The notes beneath the pieces are model-generated. The model did no database searches and was not told the DNA's origin. It was given only the letters and a program-made list of their open reading frames with translations. A stretch of 64,000 nucleotides of DNA from Nostoc sp. PCC 7107 (GTDB lineage Bacteria > Cyanobacteriota > Cyanobacteriia > Cyanobacteriales > Nostocaceae): positions 1,413,001-1,477,000 of the forward strand of contig NC_019676.1 in assembly GCF_000316625.1 (NCBI RefSeq). The letters run 5' to 3'. The stretch's first letter is position 1. Each line of letters opens with the position of its first letter. This document shows positions 50,930 through 59,387 of the stretch, piece after piece. Position numbers and translations under genes: made by a program.

Positions 50930-51400
50930 CTAATTTCCTGGTAATTTTTGACTAAATTTCAGCAGTTTTGTTACTTCTGTTAGTAAATGCTGTATCTTTG
51001 AAGGCTTTTGGATATAAGTTTGGAACCCAGAAGCCAGCGCCTTTTTTTGTGCGTTAGCTTCAGTATTGCCAGTATAAGCGATCGCTGGAATTTCACTTTT
51101 TTTTGGAGATGTAATTTTCCTAATTTGCTCTATTAACCAATAGCCATTTTCTCCGGGCATATTAATGTCACTAATTAAGAGATCTAGCTTAAATTTTTCC
51201 ACTAAATCGAATGCTTCTAAAGCATTGGAGGCCGTCATTACCTTAATTCCACAGATTTCAAATATATCGGTAAGAGAAAGACGCATATTTTCATCATCGT
51301 CCACTACCAAAATTGTCAATTCTGGCAAAATATCTAAGTCTTTTGTATCGTCGGACAAATTTACATTCTCAAAGTTATGCGACCCATATATTTTATTCAT
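50930..51400 (-). CDS. Stand-alone response-regulator receiver protein
   Basis: 156 residues: 28-residue leader then a complete receiver domain with acidic residues Asp34-Asp36, phospho-acceptor Asp78 (LLISDINMPGENGY), Thr110 and Lys132 (YIQKPSK). No output domain follows, so it acts like a CheY or Spo0F-type relay. It overlaps the preceding receiver gene by eight bases, so both are made from one transcript. A kinase is not adjacent. Confidence 0.9.
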   Translation of the reverse strand: MNKIYGSHNFENVNLSDDTKDLDILPELTILVVDDDENMRLSLTDIFEICGIKVMTASNALEAFDLVEKFKLDLLISDINMPGENGYWLIEQIRKITSPKKSEIPAIAYTGNTEANAQKKALASGFQTYIQKPSKIQHLLTEVTKLLKFSQKLPGN

Positions 51401-51905
51401 AATGTTCCTTGATTCCTGCTAATAAGCTATCTGCTACAGCCAGACCATTAATAAAGGAGTGTTTGAGTTTATCAGCCAATAAATTATTTCTGACGAGTGG
51501 TATTAGATGCTCTATCATCACCAATAATTTATCCAGGTCGATTGGTTTAAGTAAATATCCTTCAAACTCTATCTCTGGAATTTGCTCAATACTCCCATTG
51601 ACACAGGTGGAAGTCACAATAATTGGAATATAATTCTTACTTAAGGATTCTATCTCAGTCAATTTATTTAGTAAAACATAGACATTTTCACCCAAAAATC
51701 TTATTTCACAAATGATGATATTGGGAAAGAACCAGGTCAGGCTGTTTACCGCCTCCTTGATAGAGCCAGCGGTGATCACATTTGCACCAAAATATGAGAG
51801 AAAGATAGTAAGTAGGACTCCACTATCGATATCGTTATCTACAACGAGTATTTGCACACCTTTGAGTGTTCCAACCTGGGAAAGAGAAGTAATAGTTGGA
51901 TTCAT
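51393..51905 (-). CDS. Degenerate (pseudo-)receiver protein
   Basis: 170 residues with the receiver fold: VQILVVDNDIDSGVLLTIFL, then IIICEIRFLGENVYVLLNKL, VTSTCVNG and GYLLKPIDLDKL. The phospho-acceptor Asp is Glu67 and the acidic pair is Asp23-Asn24, while Thr98 and Lys120 are kept. Glu at this place often mimics the phosphorylated state, so the protein may be permanently active or serve as a binding partner (inference). A 40-residue helical C-terminus extends beyond the domain. First gene of a two-gene overlap with a normal receiver. Confidence 0.82.
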   Translation of the reverse strand: MNPTITSLSQVGTLKGVQILVVDNDIDSGVLLTIFLSYFGANVITAGSIKEAVNSLTWFFPNIIICEIRFLGENVYVLLNKLTEIESLSKNYIPIIVTSTCVNGSIEQIPEIEFEGYLLKPIDLDKLLVMIEHLIPLVRNNLLADKLKHSFINGLAVADSLLAGIKEHYE

Positions 51906-52323
51906 AATAAAACCTACAATCAGGATTTCAAGTGCAAAGCAGGATGGAAAAAACCGTAACTACAAAGGGGCTAAATCAGCAGATAGTCAAATCAAAATAT
52001 AGTGTGAGTTTGACAAATCTTTCCCTAACGCCTCTCCGATGCTGATAGAGGCAGAAATATTCAGCGGTTTCAACAAAAAATTAGGTTTCCAAAGCCTCTC
52101 TCCCTGTCGGGGAGAGGTACCCTGCGGGTTCGCGGTAGCGTCTCGTAAGAGAAGCAAGCTATGGAGAGGGGTTTCTTCTATTCGTCGAACTCGCGTAAAA
52201 GTAGGAGAAAATTACTTTCTGCTCCTACACTATGATTTGGTGTTGTTTGATTTTGTGAATTAATTGATTAACTACGACACAAAACTTATTTAAGATCATT
52301 TTTGAGCAATTTAACGAAAAAAA
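51906..52323. other. Intergenic region with cyanobacterial repeat
   Basis: 418 bp. The segment 52085-52180 (AAAGCCTCTCTCCCTGTCGG, GGAGAGG, then GCGGTAGCGTCTCGTAAGAG and GGAGAGGGGTTTC) is a composite of interspersed repeats. An open frame across it (52039-52263) is repeat-derived. No promoter was defined. Confidence 0.5.
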
Positions 52324-54636
52324 CTATTGCCATTCCCTATCTTCCAGTTCTTTCTGCGGCAACAATAAAGTAGCTTCAATTTCTTGCCTAATAGCAGCAG
52401 TTACCTCACAATTGCTATGCAGACAATCGAGTAGTAGTTGATTAGCATCGTAGTAGCGTTGTAGTATTTGCTGTTGCTCAGGGCTAAACTGCCACTGGTG
52501 ATTAATATTGCGATAGTTCATGACTGTCGTTCTCAACTGTTCCGCCCAGGCCGCATAGCTAGTCTGCAACCACAGGCGAAACCGTGCTTGATTTTTATGA
52601 GAATTAGGCAATTGATCTGAGAGTTGTTGCAGAGATTTAGAAAGTCCAACATCGAGAACAATACCCAAAATGTTTGAGAGTGCATCTCCACAGGCGTGGA
52701 AGTGGGCAAAGTCCTGACTTTCATCAATTGCACACTCTAGTAGCAGGTTATCTAAGGCTGCATCGAGAAACATCCCTTGGTCAAGACTGCTGGCTAAGAC
52801 AAAGTGAGGTGCTACGCGGGGAGTCCGACTCAAGGCGAGGTAAAATGCTCTGACTGTCGCACCTTTTGGTTGGCTGGGAATAGTGCGAGATTTTTGGCTT
52901 GCCCAAGTTAAAAACTCTTGTATATAAGGGTCTTGGGCAACTAGGGCATCAATTTTTTGCTTCATTAACTGTACCAAAGAGTCTGCACTCCGCAGCATGG
53001 TAGCTGTCAATAAGAAGATTTCGCGCCAGTGTGGGTCAGTGATGTGACTGACCAATCCTCCCATTGCTTGCTCAAATGCCTGTAAGTTATGGCTGGCAAC
53101 AATTTTTCGGGCTGTAAAATATTCTTGAAACGCCAGATAGGAGAAGGAGAAAATTCCCCGCGCCCTTTCTGCTAGTAATCCATGTTGCGCCTCTATCGCC
53201 TTCAGCGCCGCTTCACTTTCTATTTGCAGTTCATCTGCATCCATCGACACGCTAGTGAGATTTTGAATATAGTCACCAATGTACTGCTCAACGACGCGTT
53301 GCTCAAAAAAGTACTGACCATGCTCAAATGTGGCGGCGGCAATTTGACTCAATAACTTGAACTTTTGCGGTAATAAGAATCCTCGGTAAACTTCATCCCG
53401 TTCCACACCTTTGGCTTCATCCCATTTACCCAATAGCAGATCTAAACCTTGCTTATAAAAATCAGTGCGCTTGGTGGGAAATTTTTCTTGACCGTGAAAC
53501 ACCCAGCAGGCAAGATGCAGAAATAAAGGTGTAACGATGAGTTGGCGGAATTGCCAGTTTTCATCTAAGTCTAGTTTCTGAATAAACTCAACGGACTGGG
53601 CTTGACCATCTTCAGTGTTGGTTTTGGTAAAAGCTACAAACCATTTTTGCGCGAAGGCTTCGATTTGTTCTGAGGTAAATGGGGCAATTTCAACATCGGT
53701 AAAGCCTCGGAGTCTCAGTCTTTGAGCTGCTGTACGACAGGTTGCGACTAACTGATTTTTATGATATTTATCTGAAAACGAGCGAATTTCGCTTAAGACA
53801 GCATTGCTCTGTTGGTTGAGAACTTCATCCATACCATCCAGCAACAATAATACTCTGCCTGCATTGAGTAAGGTTTCGATGACTGAGGTATCGGAAATGC
53901 CAGATGTGATGAATTCCTGGCGGATGTAATTTAATAGGCTGAACTCGTTAGTAACTTTACACTCTTGGGCAAAATTTCTCAGTGTGATAAAGATTGGTAC
54001 TTGATTGACTGCAAATGCGCCTTGGTTGCACTGAATGGCCAGATGTTGCAAAAAAGTAGTTTTACCTACCCCTGGTTTGCCGAGTACTCTTAGCTTAGAG
54101 TATGTTTCAACGGCTCGTTTACCCGGTATTTGTTTCTGAGATACTTCACCTAAGCCAACCCGATCAAATTTTTTGGGATCAAGGTTTTGCAGTTCTGTAA
54201 TTTCTAAATACTGAAAACTAGGAATGTCCTCCAAGATATTCACATCTATATATATGTCATCGATCGCCACGGGATGGCTGATGTCCAATAACTGCAAAAT
54301 ACCACACTGGTCTTGAATTTTCTCGAATCGCTGCGATCGCACTTGTTGCACTAGTGTATCAATATCCCAGACAGGGGGCTGGCGGAATTCTTCTCGGTCA
54401 AGAAATTCTGCGGGGGGATGAGTTGCAATCTCCCGCCAATTTAATTCCAGCACCGTGCAAATTTCGATAAAGGTATGACGCTCAACCGGACGACCACTAA
54501 AAAATCGCCAAATCGGTTGTCTAGTCTTAATATTAATTTCTCCAGCTAGGTTGTCTTGTGTCCACCCCTTGCGTACAAATGCTTTTTTAGCCTCTTGAAT
54601 TCCCTTAAGTGATGCTTGGAGCGATCGCTTGACCAT
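52324..54636 (-). CDS. HTH-NACHT NTPase, bacterial NLR-like protein
   Basis: 770 residues. An N-terminal helix-turn-helix-like domain at about 8-70 (GWTQDNLAGEINIKTRQPIW) replaces the usual effector. The NACHT domain has Walker A GKPGVGKT at 186-193 and the NACHT-type Walker B VLLLLDGMDE at 262-271 with acidic residues two and three places after Asp267. TCRTAAQRLRL (sensor region) and a winged-helix part follow. The C-terminal 350 residues are helical with no evident LRR or WD40. STAND NTPases of this kind act as stress or phage sensors that oligomerise; several bacterial NACHT proteins are antiviral. Stand-alone here. Confidence 0.87.
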   Translation of the reverse strand: MVKRSLQASLKGIQEAKKAFVRKGWTQDNLAGEINIKTRQPIWRFFSGRPVERHTFIEICTVLELNWREIATHPPAEFLDREEFRQPPVWDIDTLVQQVRSQRFEKIQDQCGILQLLDISHPVAIDDIYIDVNILEDIPSFQYLEITELQNLDPKKFDRVGLGEVSQKQIPGKRAVETYSKLRVLGKPGVGKTTFLQHLAIQCNQGAFAVNQVPIFITLRNFAQECKVTNEFSLLNYIRQEFITSGISDTSVIETLLNAGRVLLLLDGMDEVLNQQSNAVLSEIRSFSDKYHKNQLVATCRTAAQRLRLRGFTDVEIAPFTSEQIEAFAQKWFVAFTKTNTEDGQAQSVEFIQKLDLDENWQFRQLIVTPLFLHLACWVFHGQEKFPTKRTDFYKQGLDLLLGKWDEAKGVERDEVYRGFLLPQKFKLLSQIAAATFEHGQYFFEQRVVEQYIGDYIQNLTSVSMDADELQIESEAALKAIEAQHGLLAERARGIFSFSYLAFQEYFTARKIVASHNLQAFEQAMGGLVSHITDPHWREIFLLTATMLRSADSLVQLMKQKIDALVAQDPYIQEFLTWASQKSRTIPSQPKGATVRAFYLALSRTPRVAPHFVLASSLDQGMFLDAALDNLLLECAIDESQDFAHFHACGDALSNILGIVLDVGLSKSLQQLSDQLPNSHKNQARFRLWLQTSYAAWAEQLRTTVMNYRNINHQWQFSPEQQQILQRYYDANQLLLDCLHSNCEVTAAIRQEIEATLLLPQKELEDREWQ

Positions 54637-55064
54637 AGGACAAAAAACCTGCTCCCCAGATCATGAATTTTAACTTTTATTAATATCTGCAATCTTATTG
54701 TTTTCTCTGTGATACCAACATTTTACTACCTGAAAGTTATACAAAATCCTAGAGATCCTCTCAAGTTTTTGAATTTTTGTGACAAACTCAAACGTTATAC
54801 GTCATATTATACATTTCAAACTGTTGGTAAGACTTAAATTCAAACACTAAAATGTAATACTTAAGTAGAAACTGCAAAATGAATTAGTGATTATACTTTT
54901 GCATTGAAAAAGTTTTGTTCACGCATATACTAAACTTTTATTTGTGATTTTTGAATTTAAACTAAACATAAATATATGATTTTATTGTCAATAAAAAAAT
55001 AGACAAGCTTCTAGAAATAGCTGAATTAATTCATGTATCAAGAGGATCTGGAAGAATAAAACCA
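54637..55064. other. AT-rich intergenic region
   Basis: 428 bp, divergent between the NACHT gene and the DUF3775-like gene. Very AT-rich with no identifiable gene; the last 63 bases continue the frame of the downstream gene upstream of its first usable start (see findings). Confidence 0.45.
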
Positions 55065-55376
55065 GTGGAAACATTTTTAGATAAATTGTCTAATTATTTA
55101 GATGATTTCCACATCACCGGAAAATATTCATTAATCATCCTACACAAATATATTGAGGGATTTTCCGAGGAAGAAAAAGCAGAATTAATAGCCTTGATAT
55201 GGCTTGGTAGAAGTGTATCCAATGAACCACCACAAAACTTTACCAATTTGGTTAAACAAGTAAGAGAGCTTATTCCCCAAAATTATGCAACAACTTATAT
55301 TATCGATAATAGCTTTTTAGTAAGATATCTGCGTAATGGACTGCAAAAAATAAATATTTGCGCTGCTGCATCCTAG
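55065..55376 (+). CDS. DUF3775-like small protein
   Basis: 103 residues from GTG 55065. The segment FSEEEKAELIALIWLGRS is the recognisable DUF3775-like core; the rest is helical with no membrane part. The frame stays open with protein-like content for 33 codons upstream (KIDKLLEIAELIHVSRGSGR), to a TAA at about 54972, without ATG, GTG or TTG. The true N-terminus may therefore use a rare start or the original start has been lost. Function unknown. Confidence 0.6.
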   Translation: METFLDKLSNYLDDFHITGKYSLIILHKYIEGFSEEEKAELIALIWLGRSVSNEPPQNFTNLVKQVRELIPQNYATTYIIDNSFLVRYLRNGLQKINICAAAS

Positions 55377-55420
55377 AAAATCATCAGACTGAATATTGAT
55401 TGAATAGCACGATATCTTGA

Positions 55421-56269
55421 TTAAATCCAATACTCAGGATTGACTTGATAGTATCTGTTTAATAACTCATAAAGCGTTGAATGCTCCTTCAATAACTGCT
55501 GTGGCTTTTCAAAAAAAGTCTCTGTTGCTACGGCAAAAAATTCTGCGGGATTAGTCGCGCCATAACTATCAATTACAGTTTTGATATCTTGTTGAATATC
55601 GTTGCAGAGTTGTTGATATTCTGCTGTCATTACTTGCGCCCAAACAAGATAATCTGATTTGTTGGTTAAAATCGGCACACCCTCAGCTTTGCCATCTGCT
55701 TGGTCTAATTGATGGGCAAATTCATGCAGCACAACATTATGTCCATCATGCCAATTTTGGGTGTCTTGTTGCACTTGCTCCCAAGATAATATTACTTGGT
55801 CTTTTACCCAAGATTCCCCTAGTCGAGCATCGCGTCTTTCCTCGACAACATAATCACTTACAGCTACAGTTTGATTGACAAAATAAGTACTGGGATAAAT
55901 CAAAATTGAACGCAATTTAGGAAAGTATGCGCCGCGTTCATTTAGCAGTAGTAAACAAGCAACAGCCGCAATCGTAATTTTCATTTCTGCTGTGACTTGC
56001 AAGCCTTGACAGCCAATGAATTGTTTTTCGGCTAAAAATACTTGAATATGTCCTTGAAGTCGTCGGCGTTCTTCGGGAGTTAGACGTAAGTAAATTGGGA
56101 GATTATTTTCAATAACAGCACTCCACAATGGCGGAAAAAGACGCTTTTTCAGGCGATTTCGTCGCTGTTTTGTCAAAATGGGACTGATGAAAATTGCTGT
56201 TACAATCAACCCCAGGATGAGAAAAATAATAATTGCTGCACCCATTGATTTTCTATGATGCTGTGCCAC
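55421..56269 (-). CDS. M90-family zinc peptidase (MtfA-like), membrane-anchored
   Basis: 282 residues. HEFAH at 182-186 (His182, Glu183, His186) in LHEFAHQLDQADGKAEG is the HExxH metal motif of the M90 family, with NPAEFFAVATETFFEKP as the third-ligand helix. A membrane helix at about 11-30 places it at the membrane, unlike soluble E. coli MtfA, which regulates the glucose phosphotransferase repressor Mlc. Cyanobacteria lack that system, so the target here is different and unknown. Confidence 0.87.
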   Translation of the reverse strand: MAQHHRKSMGAAIIIFLILGLIVTAIFISPILTKQRRNRLKKRLFPPLWSAVIENNLPIYLRLTPEERRRLQGHIQVFLAEKQFIGCQGLQVTAEMKITIAAVACLLLLNERGAYFPKLRSILIYPSTYFVNQTVAVSDYVVEERRDARLGESWVKDQVILSWEQVQQDTQNWHDGHNVVLHEFAHQLDQADGKAEGVPILTNKSDYLVWAQVMTAEYQQLCNDIQQDIKTVIDSYGATNPAEFFAVATETFFEKPQQLLKEHSTLYELLNRYYQVNPEYWI

Positions 56270-56346
56270 TGTTAGTTAGTATAGCGATCGCACCACATGA
56301 CTAGCCATTACACTAGACACATACTCCAGATCACTTTATCTCCGCC

Positions 56347-57006
56347 ATGTCTCTTGCTCAAGATTTCAACACTCGTCAAGACACATCAGAAGATGTTATC
56401 TTTCCCCCTGGTGACTTATATAGTGATGAGCCTCCGTTGGAAACTGAACTACATCTACGACAGATCATCTTACTTTTGAAATGTCTGGAATGGTTGTGGC
56501 GGGACAGACAAGACTTTTACGCAGCGGCTAACCTGACAATTTACTACAGCCCGAATCAACGTAAATCAGAAGATTTTCGCGGCCCAGATTTTTTTGTAGT
56601 GCTGGGAACTGAACGCCGAACGCGAAAAAGTTGGGTAGTTTGGCAAGAAGAGGGCAAATATCCTAACATAATTGTCGAAATCCTTTCGCCAAAAACTGCT
56701 GATACTGATAAAGGTTTAAAAAAACAGATTTATCAAGATACTTTTCGTACTCCTGATTATTTTTGGTTTGACCCAGAGAGTTTAGAATTTGCCGGGTATC
56801 ATTTGTTAGATGGAGTGTATCAACCCTTGGAACAAAACCCTCAAGGGCATTTGTGGAGTCAACAGTTAAATTTATATTTGGGAATTCATCAAGGATTATT
56901 GCGATTTTTTACACCTTCAGGCAAATTAATTCCGACACCAGAAGAAGTTGCAGAACGTTTAGCTGCAAAATTACGAGAATTAGATATAGACCCAGACACA
57001 ATTTAG
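56347..57006 (+). CDS. Uma2-family (DUF820) PD-(D/E)XK nuclease-like protein
   Basis: 219 residues. NLTIYYSPNQRKSEDFRGPDFFVVLG and PNIIVEILSPKTADTDKGLKKQIYQD are the Uma2 motifs (GPD ... V-E-I-x-S), followed by VPEYWxxDP-like TPDYFWFDPESLEF. The family is greatly expanded in cyanobacteria; it has the PD-(D/E)XK restriction-endonuclease fold but no established substrate. The C-terminal VAERLAAKLRELDIDP is the usual helical end. Confidence 0.9.
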   Translation: MSLAQDFNTRQDTSEDVIFPPGDLYSDEPPLETELHLRQIILLLKCLEWLWRDRQDFYAAANLTIYYSPNQRKSEDFRGPDFFVVLGTERRTRKSWVVWQEEGKYPNIIVEILSPKTADTDKGLKKQIYQDTFRTPDYFWFDPESLEFAGYHLLDGVYQPLEQNPQGHLWSQQLNLYLGIHQGLLRFFTPSGKLIPTPEEVAERLAAKLRELDIDPDTI

Positions 57007-57042
57007 TTTTTGTATCTCTACAAAAACTATTTTCGAGCGAAA

Positions 57043-57075
57043 AGATCCTCGACTTCTCAAAGAAGTCAGGAATCT
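57043..57075. repeat. 33-bp hairpin repeat, copy C
   Basis: AGATCCTCGACTTCT...AGAAGTCAGGAATCT: 15-base arms with two or three mismatches, between the Uma2 gene and ilvA. Same family as copies A, B and D. Confidence 0.75.
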
Positions 57076-57132
57076 GAGTACACAAGTGCCGTAAAATTAA
57101 CATCTATATGGCATCTGCTAACCTTTGACACC

Positions 57133-58644
57133 ATGCTTTGCGACTATCTAGTACAAATACTGACCGCCCGTGTGTACGATGTTGCCCAAGAAACCCCACT
57201 GGAGTATGCCCCGAATCTCTCTCAAAGGCTGAATAATCAGCTGCTATTAAAGCGGGAAGATATGCAGTCGGTGTTTTCTTTCAAGCTGCGGGGTGCATAT
57301 AACAAGATGGTAAACTTACCGCCGGATTTGTTAGCACAAGGTGTCATTGCGGCTTCGGCGGGAAATCATGCCCAAGGTGTAGCTTTATCAGCCAGTCGTT
57401 TAGGAACAACTGCTATTATTGTGATGCCTGTTACAACACCCCAGGTAAAGATAGATGCAGTTAAAGCTAGGGGTGGAAAGGTTGTCTTGCATGGCAATAC
57501 TTACGATGACGCATACACTTACGCGCGACAATTAGAAGCCGAAAAAGGCTTAACTTTTATTCATCCTTTTGATGACCCTGATGTGATTGCGGGACAGGGA
57601 ACCATCGGGATGGAAATCTTACGCCAATACCAGCAACCCATTCATGCAATTTTTGTCGCTATTGGTGGCGGTGGTTTGATTTCGGGAATTGGGGCGTATG
57701 TGAAACGGTTGCGTCCAGAAATTAAAATTATAGGTGTGGAACCTGTCGATGCTGACGCGATGCACCAATCATTAAAAGCCGGGAAACGGGTGCGGCTGTC
57801 GCAAGTTGGTTTGTTTGCTGATGGGGTAGCAGTGCGGGAAGTCGGGGAAGAAACATTCCGCCTGTGCCAAGAATATGTAGATGAAATTATTTTGGTGGAT
57901 ACCGATGACACCTGTGCGGCAATTAAAGATGTATTTGAAGATACGCGTTCTATTTTAGAACCTGCGGGGGCATTGGCGATCGCAGCGGCTAAAGCCTACG
58001 TCGAACGCGAACAAATTCAAGGACAAACTTTAGTTGCTGTGGCTTGCGGTGCAAATATGAACTTTGACCGCCTGCGCTTTGTCGCTGAACGCGCCGAATT
58101 AGGCGAACGCCGCGAAGCGATATTTGCAGTCGCCATTCCCGAAGAACAAGGTAGTCTGCGGAAGTTTTGCGAATGTATTGGTCAACGCAACTTAACTGAG
58201 TTTAATTATCGCATCGCCGATGAAAAAGAAGCCCATATTTTTGTCGGTGTGCAGATTCAAAACCGCGCCGACAAAGCCAAGATGATCGAAACCTTTGAAA
58301 ATTGCGGCTTTAAAACAATCGATTTAACCGATGATGAACTGACAAAATTACACTTACGCCACATGGTAGGCGGACATTCACCCCTCGCCCACAATGAATT
58401 ACTGTATCGGTTTGAATTTCCCGAACGTCCTGGTGCATTGATGAAGTTTGTCGGTTCCATGAGTCCCAACTGGAATATCAGTATGTTCCACTATCGCAAC
58501 AACGGCGCAGACTATGGGCGCATTGTTGTAGGTATGCAGGTACCACCTCATGAAATGCAAAAATGGCAAGCTTTTCTCGATACCCTTGGTTATCAGTATT
58601 GGGATGAAAGCCAAAATTTGGCATATAAATTATTTTTGGGATAG
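57133..58644 (+). CDS. ilvA: Threonine ammonia-lyase, biosynthetic
   Basis: 503 residues from ATG 57133 (MLCDYLVQILTARVYDVA); the frame is open 41 codons further, but this covers the hairpin repeat. PLP-binding Lys51 in SVFSFKLRGAYNKM, the substrate loop ASAGNHAQG and the Gly-rich phosphate loop GGGGLISGI identify a type II-fold threonine deaminase. Two C-terminal ACT-like regulatory domains (residues about 325-503, EQGSLRKFCECIG and ERPGALMKFVG) show the isoleucine-regulated biosynthetic form. It makes 2-oxobutanoate for isoleucine. Confidence 0.95.
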   Translation: MLCDYLVQILTARVYDVAQETPLEYAPNLSQRLNNQLLLKREDMQSVFSFKLRGAYNKMVNLPPDLLAQGVIAASAGNHAQGVALSASRLGTTAIIVMPVTTPQVKIDAVKARGGKVVLHGNTYDDAYTYARQLEAEKGLTFIHPFDDPDVIAGQGTIGMEILRQYQQPIHAIFVAIGGGGLISGIGAYVKRLRPEIKIIGVEPVDADAMHQSLKAGKRVRLSQVGLFADGVAVREVGEETFRLCQEYVDEIILVDTDDTCAAIKDVFEDTRSILEPAGALAIAAAKAYVEREQIQGQTLVAVACGANMNFDRLRFVAERAELGERREAIFAVAIPEEQGSLRKFCECIGQRNLTEFNYRIADEKEAHIFVGVQIQNRADKAKMIETFENCGFKTIDLTDDELTKLHLRHMVGGHSPLAHNELLYRFEFPERPGALMKFVGSMSPNWNISMFHYRNNGADYGRIVVGMQVPPHEMQKWQAFLDTLGYQYWDESQNLAYKLFLG

Positions 58645-58650
58645 TACAAC

Positions 58651-58733
58651 AAGGCAAAAGTAAAAAGTAAAAAGGTAAAAGGCAAAGGGCAAAAGTAAAA
58701 AGTAAAAAGTAAAAAGGCAAAAGTAAGAAGTAG
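58651..58733 (+). repeat. Heptamer tandem repeats after ilvA
   Basis: Units AAAAGTA / AAAAGGC / AAAGGGC in series. The duplicate at 40627-40655 has four heptamers (28 bases) fewer. Confidence 0.8.
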
Positions 58734-58810
58734 ATTTCCTCGTTGCCTGTTTGCCCCGATAACCTAAAGTTTCGCTAAGATCAGAGTGTTTACTTATATG
58801 TGGTCAAGTT

Positions 58811-59182
58811 GTGGCTACTATATCTTGTCCCCGTTGCCATCAAACTGTTGAGAGTCAGGCTATTACCTGTCCTTATTGCCGAACCACACTCAAAGCCTTC
58901 GGCCATCCCGGTATTCCATTGTATCGTGCTACCGGGGACGAGTATTTGTGCGATCGCTGCACCTACCACGCAGACGATACTTGCAACTTTCCTCAGCGTC
59001 CCTACGCCAAAGAATGTACCCTTTATCAAAACATTGCCGAATACAAGTTACAGCAAGAACAGCAGCATCATAACAGCAGTTTTGGCACAACTTTTCAAGG
59101 TTGGGTAAAACGTAATCAAACTTGGCTATTATTAGTTGGTTTATTACTCATTTGTTTAGTTATCGCTGTGGCGACATCTTAA
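58811..59182 (+). CDS. Zinc-ribbon membrane protein, copy 2
   Basis: 123 residues, the same protein as at 40734-41105: N-terminal CPRC...CPYC zinc ribbon, second cluster CDRCTYH...CNFP...CTLY, C-terminal membrane helix. Because the IS630 element is absent here and the block lies in a plausible original setting after ilvA, this is the likely older copy (inference). The identity of two copies, with shared silent positions and flanks, shows that the duplication is recent. Confidence 0.82.
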   Translation: MATISCPRCHQTVESQAITCPYCRTTLKAFGHPGIPLYRATGDEYLCDRCTYHADDTCNFPQRPYAKECTLYQNIAEYKLQQEQQHHNSSFGTTFQGWVKRNQTWLLLVGLLLICLVIAVATS

Positions 59183-59189
59183 ATATAGC

Positions 59190-59224
59190 AGGAGGCAGGA
59201 GGCAGAAGGCAGGAGGCAGAAGGA
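59190..59224 (+). repeat. Heptamer tandem repeat, five units
   Basis: AGGAGGC x2, AGAAGGC, AGGAGGC, AGAAGGA; one unit fewer than the otherwise identical array at 41113-41154. Confidence 0.85.
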
Positions 59225-59303
59225 AAAGTCTTATTATTCCTGGCGTTCAAGCTTTCAAATTGTCCCAACAGACCTGACTACTGCTATAAAAGATGCTTAT
59301 TAG

Positions 59304-59324
59304 CCCCCCTATTTTGTAAGGGGG
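59304..59324. repeat. GC-rich hairpin CCCCCCT...AAGGGGG
   Basis: CCCCCCT-ATTTTGT-AAGGGGG then TTGGGCGG; common cyanobacterial intergenic repeat type, 63 bp downstream of the end of egtD. On the minus strand it may help end the egt transcript. Confidence 0.5.
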
Positions 59325-59387
59325 TTGGGCGGATCTGCAAAAACGTAAAATCTTAACTGAACTGTATTAGAATGCTCTCAACAAGAG

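Larger units (their letters stand above)
58676..59288 (+). repeat. Duplicated block, donor-like copy of 40627-41218
   Basis: 613 bp, bounded by TA at 58676-58677 and TA at 59287-59288, as in the copy at 40627-41218 (592 bp). The difference of 21 is explained by +28 (four heptamers on the left) and -7 (one heptamer on the right). Between these the sequences are identical as far as checked by eye, including the whole gene. No IS630 is present at this copy. Confidence 0.85.

Noticed and set aside
58641-58676. A second IS630-like end on the left of the donor-like zinc-ribbon copy
   Set aside because: GGATAGTACAACAAGG has only weak similarity to the TAGCAGTAGTCA end; not enough to call a terminal repeat.
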